Shown in pieces: positions 5,125 to 6,109 of a DNA stretch of 6,109 bases. The stretch is from Thermoplasmata archaeon (lineage in GTDB: Archaea > Thermoplasmatota > Thermoplasmata > Lutacidiplasmatales > UBA184). Under the pieces are notes generated by a model that saw only the letters and a program-made list of their open reading frames with translations, searched no databases and was not told where the DNA came from. The first letter of the stretch is position 1. Each line of letters starts with the position of its first letter. Position numbers and translations under genes: made by a program. The stretch lies in NCBI GenBank assembly GCA_030040625.1, contig JASHTI010000124.1, forward strand, positions 1 through 6,109, read 5' to 3'.

Positions 5125-6090
5125 ATGCGGGTCCAGCGGGCGGGGGTCGTCGGCGCCGGGACGATGGGCGCGGCGATCGCCGAGCTCCTCGCGTTCAACG
5201 GGATCGACGTCGTCCTGAAGGACGTGGATCGGCCGACGGTCGACCGCGGACTCGCCCGGGTCCGCGCGATCGTCGAGGAGCTCGTCACGTTCCACGCCGG
5301 GCGCGCCGACAAAGAGCTGGCGCGCATCTCCGAACTCGCCGGACCGCTCACCCCCGACCAGCAGGGAAGGGTCCGGAGCGCCCTGGCGCCGAAGGTCTCG
5401 AAGGAACGGGGCGCCGAAGTCGTCGCGCGGGTGCACGGCGTCACCGACTACGATGCGTTCGCCGAGGTCGACGTCGTCATCGAGGCGGTCTTCGAGCGGG
5501 AGGGCGTGAAGCGCCCGGTCCTGGAGGCCCTCGACGCGGTCCTTCCCGAGCACGCGGTGCTCGGCACCAACACCTCCTCGCTGTCGCTGACGCGTCTGGC
5601 GCGAGGTCTCCGGCACGGCCGCCGAGCGGTCGTGACGCACTTCTTCAACCCGCCGTACACGCTCCCGCTCGTGGAGGTCTCCGGCGGCGTCGACACGCTG
5701 GAGGAGGTGGTGGTCGAGACGATCGACTGGCTGCAGGGTCTTCGCAACCACCGGTCCCCCCTGGTCCCCATCCGAACGAAGGAGGCGCCGGCGTTCGTCG
5801 TGAACCGACTGCTGATCCCGGTCCTCAACGAGGCGTGCTTCGCGCTCGACGAGCAGCTGGCGAGCGCGCGCGAGATCGACCTGGCGATGAAAGCCGGCGC
5901 GGGGATGCCGATGGGCCCGTTCGAGCTCGCCGACCTCATCGGCCTGGACGTGGCGCTCGAGGTCGCCGAGGTCCTGCAGCGGGACTTCGGCGACCCGAAG
6001 TACCGGCCGGCCCCGCTGCTCCGTCGGATGGTCGATGCCGGCCACCTCGGCCGCAAGACCGGCCGCGGTTTCTACGAGTACCCCGGCTAA
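5125..6090 (+). CDS. 3-hydroxyacyl-CoA dehydrogenase, NAD-dependent
   Basis: This 321-residue enzyme oxidises (S)-3-hydroxyacyl-CoA to 3-ketoacyl-CoA with NAD+, a step of beta-oxidation or, in reverse, of acyl-CoA synthesis in the cytosol. The N-terminal Rossmann fold has G10-A-G12-T-M-G15 and the acidic D33/D35 that end the second strand and contact the NAD ribose. The family signature V-V-I-E-A-V-F-E is at 117-124. Catalytic residues matched by spacing to the human mitochondrial enzyme are S151 (in N-T-S-S), H172 (in H-F-F-N-P), E184 (in L-V-E-V) and N227 (in V-V-N-R-L-L). The C-terminal domain carries the G-A-G-x-P-M-G-P-F-E-L motif (258-267) and ends K-T-G-R-G-F-Y-E-Y. The stretch of about 57-92 is roughly 30 residues longer than in typical single-function homologues. 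No enoyl-CoA hydratase domain follows; the protein ends with the dehydrogenase domain. No earlier in-frame start is seen. Confidence in the family is high; the physiological substrate is not determined. Confidence 0.95.
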   Translation: MRVQRAGVVGAGTMGAAIAELLAFNGIDVVLKDVDRPTVDRGLARVRAIVEELVTFHAGRADKELARISELAGPLTPDQQGRVRSALAPKVSKERGAEVVARVHGVTDYDAFAEVDVVIEAVFEREGVKRPVLEALDAVLPEHAVLGTNTSSLSLTRLARGLRHGRRAVVTHFFNPPYTLPLVEVSGGVDTLEEVVVETIDWLQGLRNHRSPLVPIRTKEAPAFVVNRLLIPVLNEACFALDEQLASAREIDLAMKAGAGMPMGPFELADLIGLDVALEVAEVLQRDFGDPKYRPAPLLRRMVDAGHLGRKTGRGFYEYPG

Positions 6091-6109
6091 CCGCCCGCGG
6101 CACGGGCGG

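Noticed and set aside
2969..5218. A 749-residue plus-strand open frame overlapping the iron-sulfur gene
   Set aside because: Arg-rich shadow frame; the alternative frame contains ordered cysteine motifs and membrane helices.
4669..6045. A 458-residue minus-strand open frame across the dehydrogenase gene
   Set aside because: The plus-strand frame has a full set of dehydrogenase motifs; the minus frame is a low-complexity Arg/Asp-rich shadow.
1..6109. CRISPR arrays, insertion sequences, attachment sites or phage genes
   Set aside because: No regularly spaced repeats, transposase motifs or terminal inverted repeats were seen on either strand.

Overview
The window is very GC-rich DNA and looks archaeal. 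It contains a tRNA-Ser(GCU) gene on the minus strand whose T-loop is interrupted by a short insert that folds as a bulge-helix-bulge splice site. AT-rich TATA-like boxes lie about 25-40 bases upstream of several starts in otherwise GC-rich DNA, and at least one gene (496) appears leaderless. The proteins are rich in Ala, Arg, Val and Gly and lack the acidic bias of haloarchaea. A high-GC mesophilic archaeon, for example an uncultured high-GC Thermoplasmatota lineage, is my best guess, but no marker gene in the window proves it.

Layout. Bases 1-234 are the 3' end of a DUF35-type OB-fold gene. Converging on it is the intron-containing tRNA-Ser gene (241-355, minus). Bases 356-495 are a divergent promoter region serving the tRNA (minus) and the first membrane gene (plus). 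Three membrane-protein genes on the plus strand follow: 496-1818 (440 aa, unknown, with an intramembrane Cys-Cys motif), 1843-2775 (310 aa, unknown, with no His, Cys, Lys, Asp or Asn), and 2892-5039 (715 aa). The last is a paralogue of the 310-aa protein fused to a NapH-like membrane iron-sulfur module. The first two are probably one transcript; the third has its own candidate promoter, with an inverted repeat just upstream of it. A separate gene at 5125-6090 encodes a 3-hydroxyacyl-CoA dehydrogenase.

How the genes may work together. The DUF35 gene and the dehydrogenase both point to acyl-CoA metabolism. They flank, but are not obviously part of, the membrane cluster. The three membrane genes look like an undescribed membrane redox complex. 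The 310-aa protein and the N-terminal ~285 residues of the 715-aa protein align almost without gaps and share Glu and Met residues inside predicted membrane helices. A third partial copy of this signature sits in the middle of the 715-aa protein, just before the iron-sulfur part. The substrate and electron partner cannot be read from sequence.
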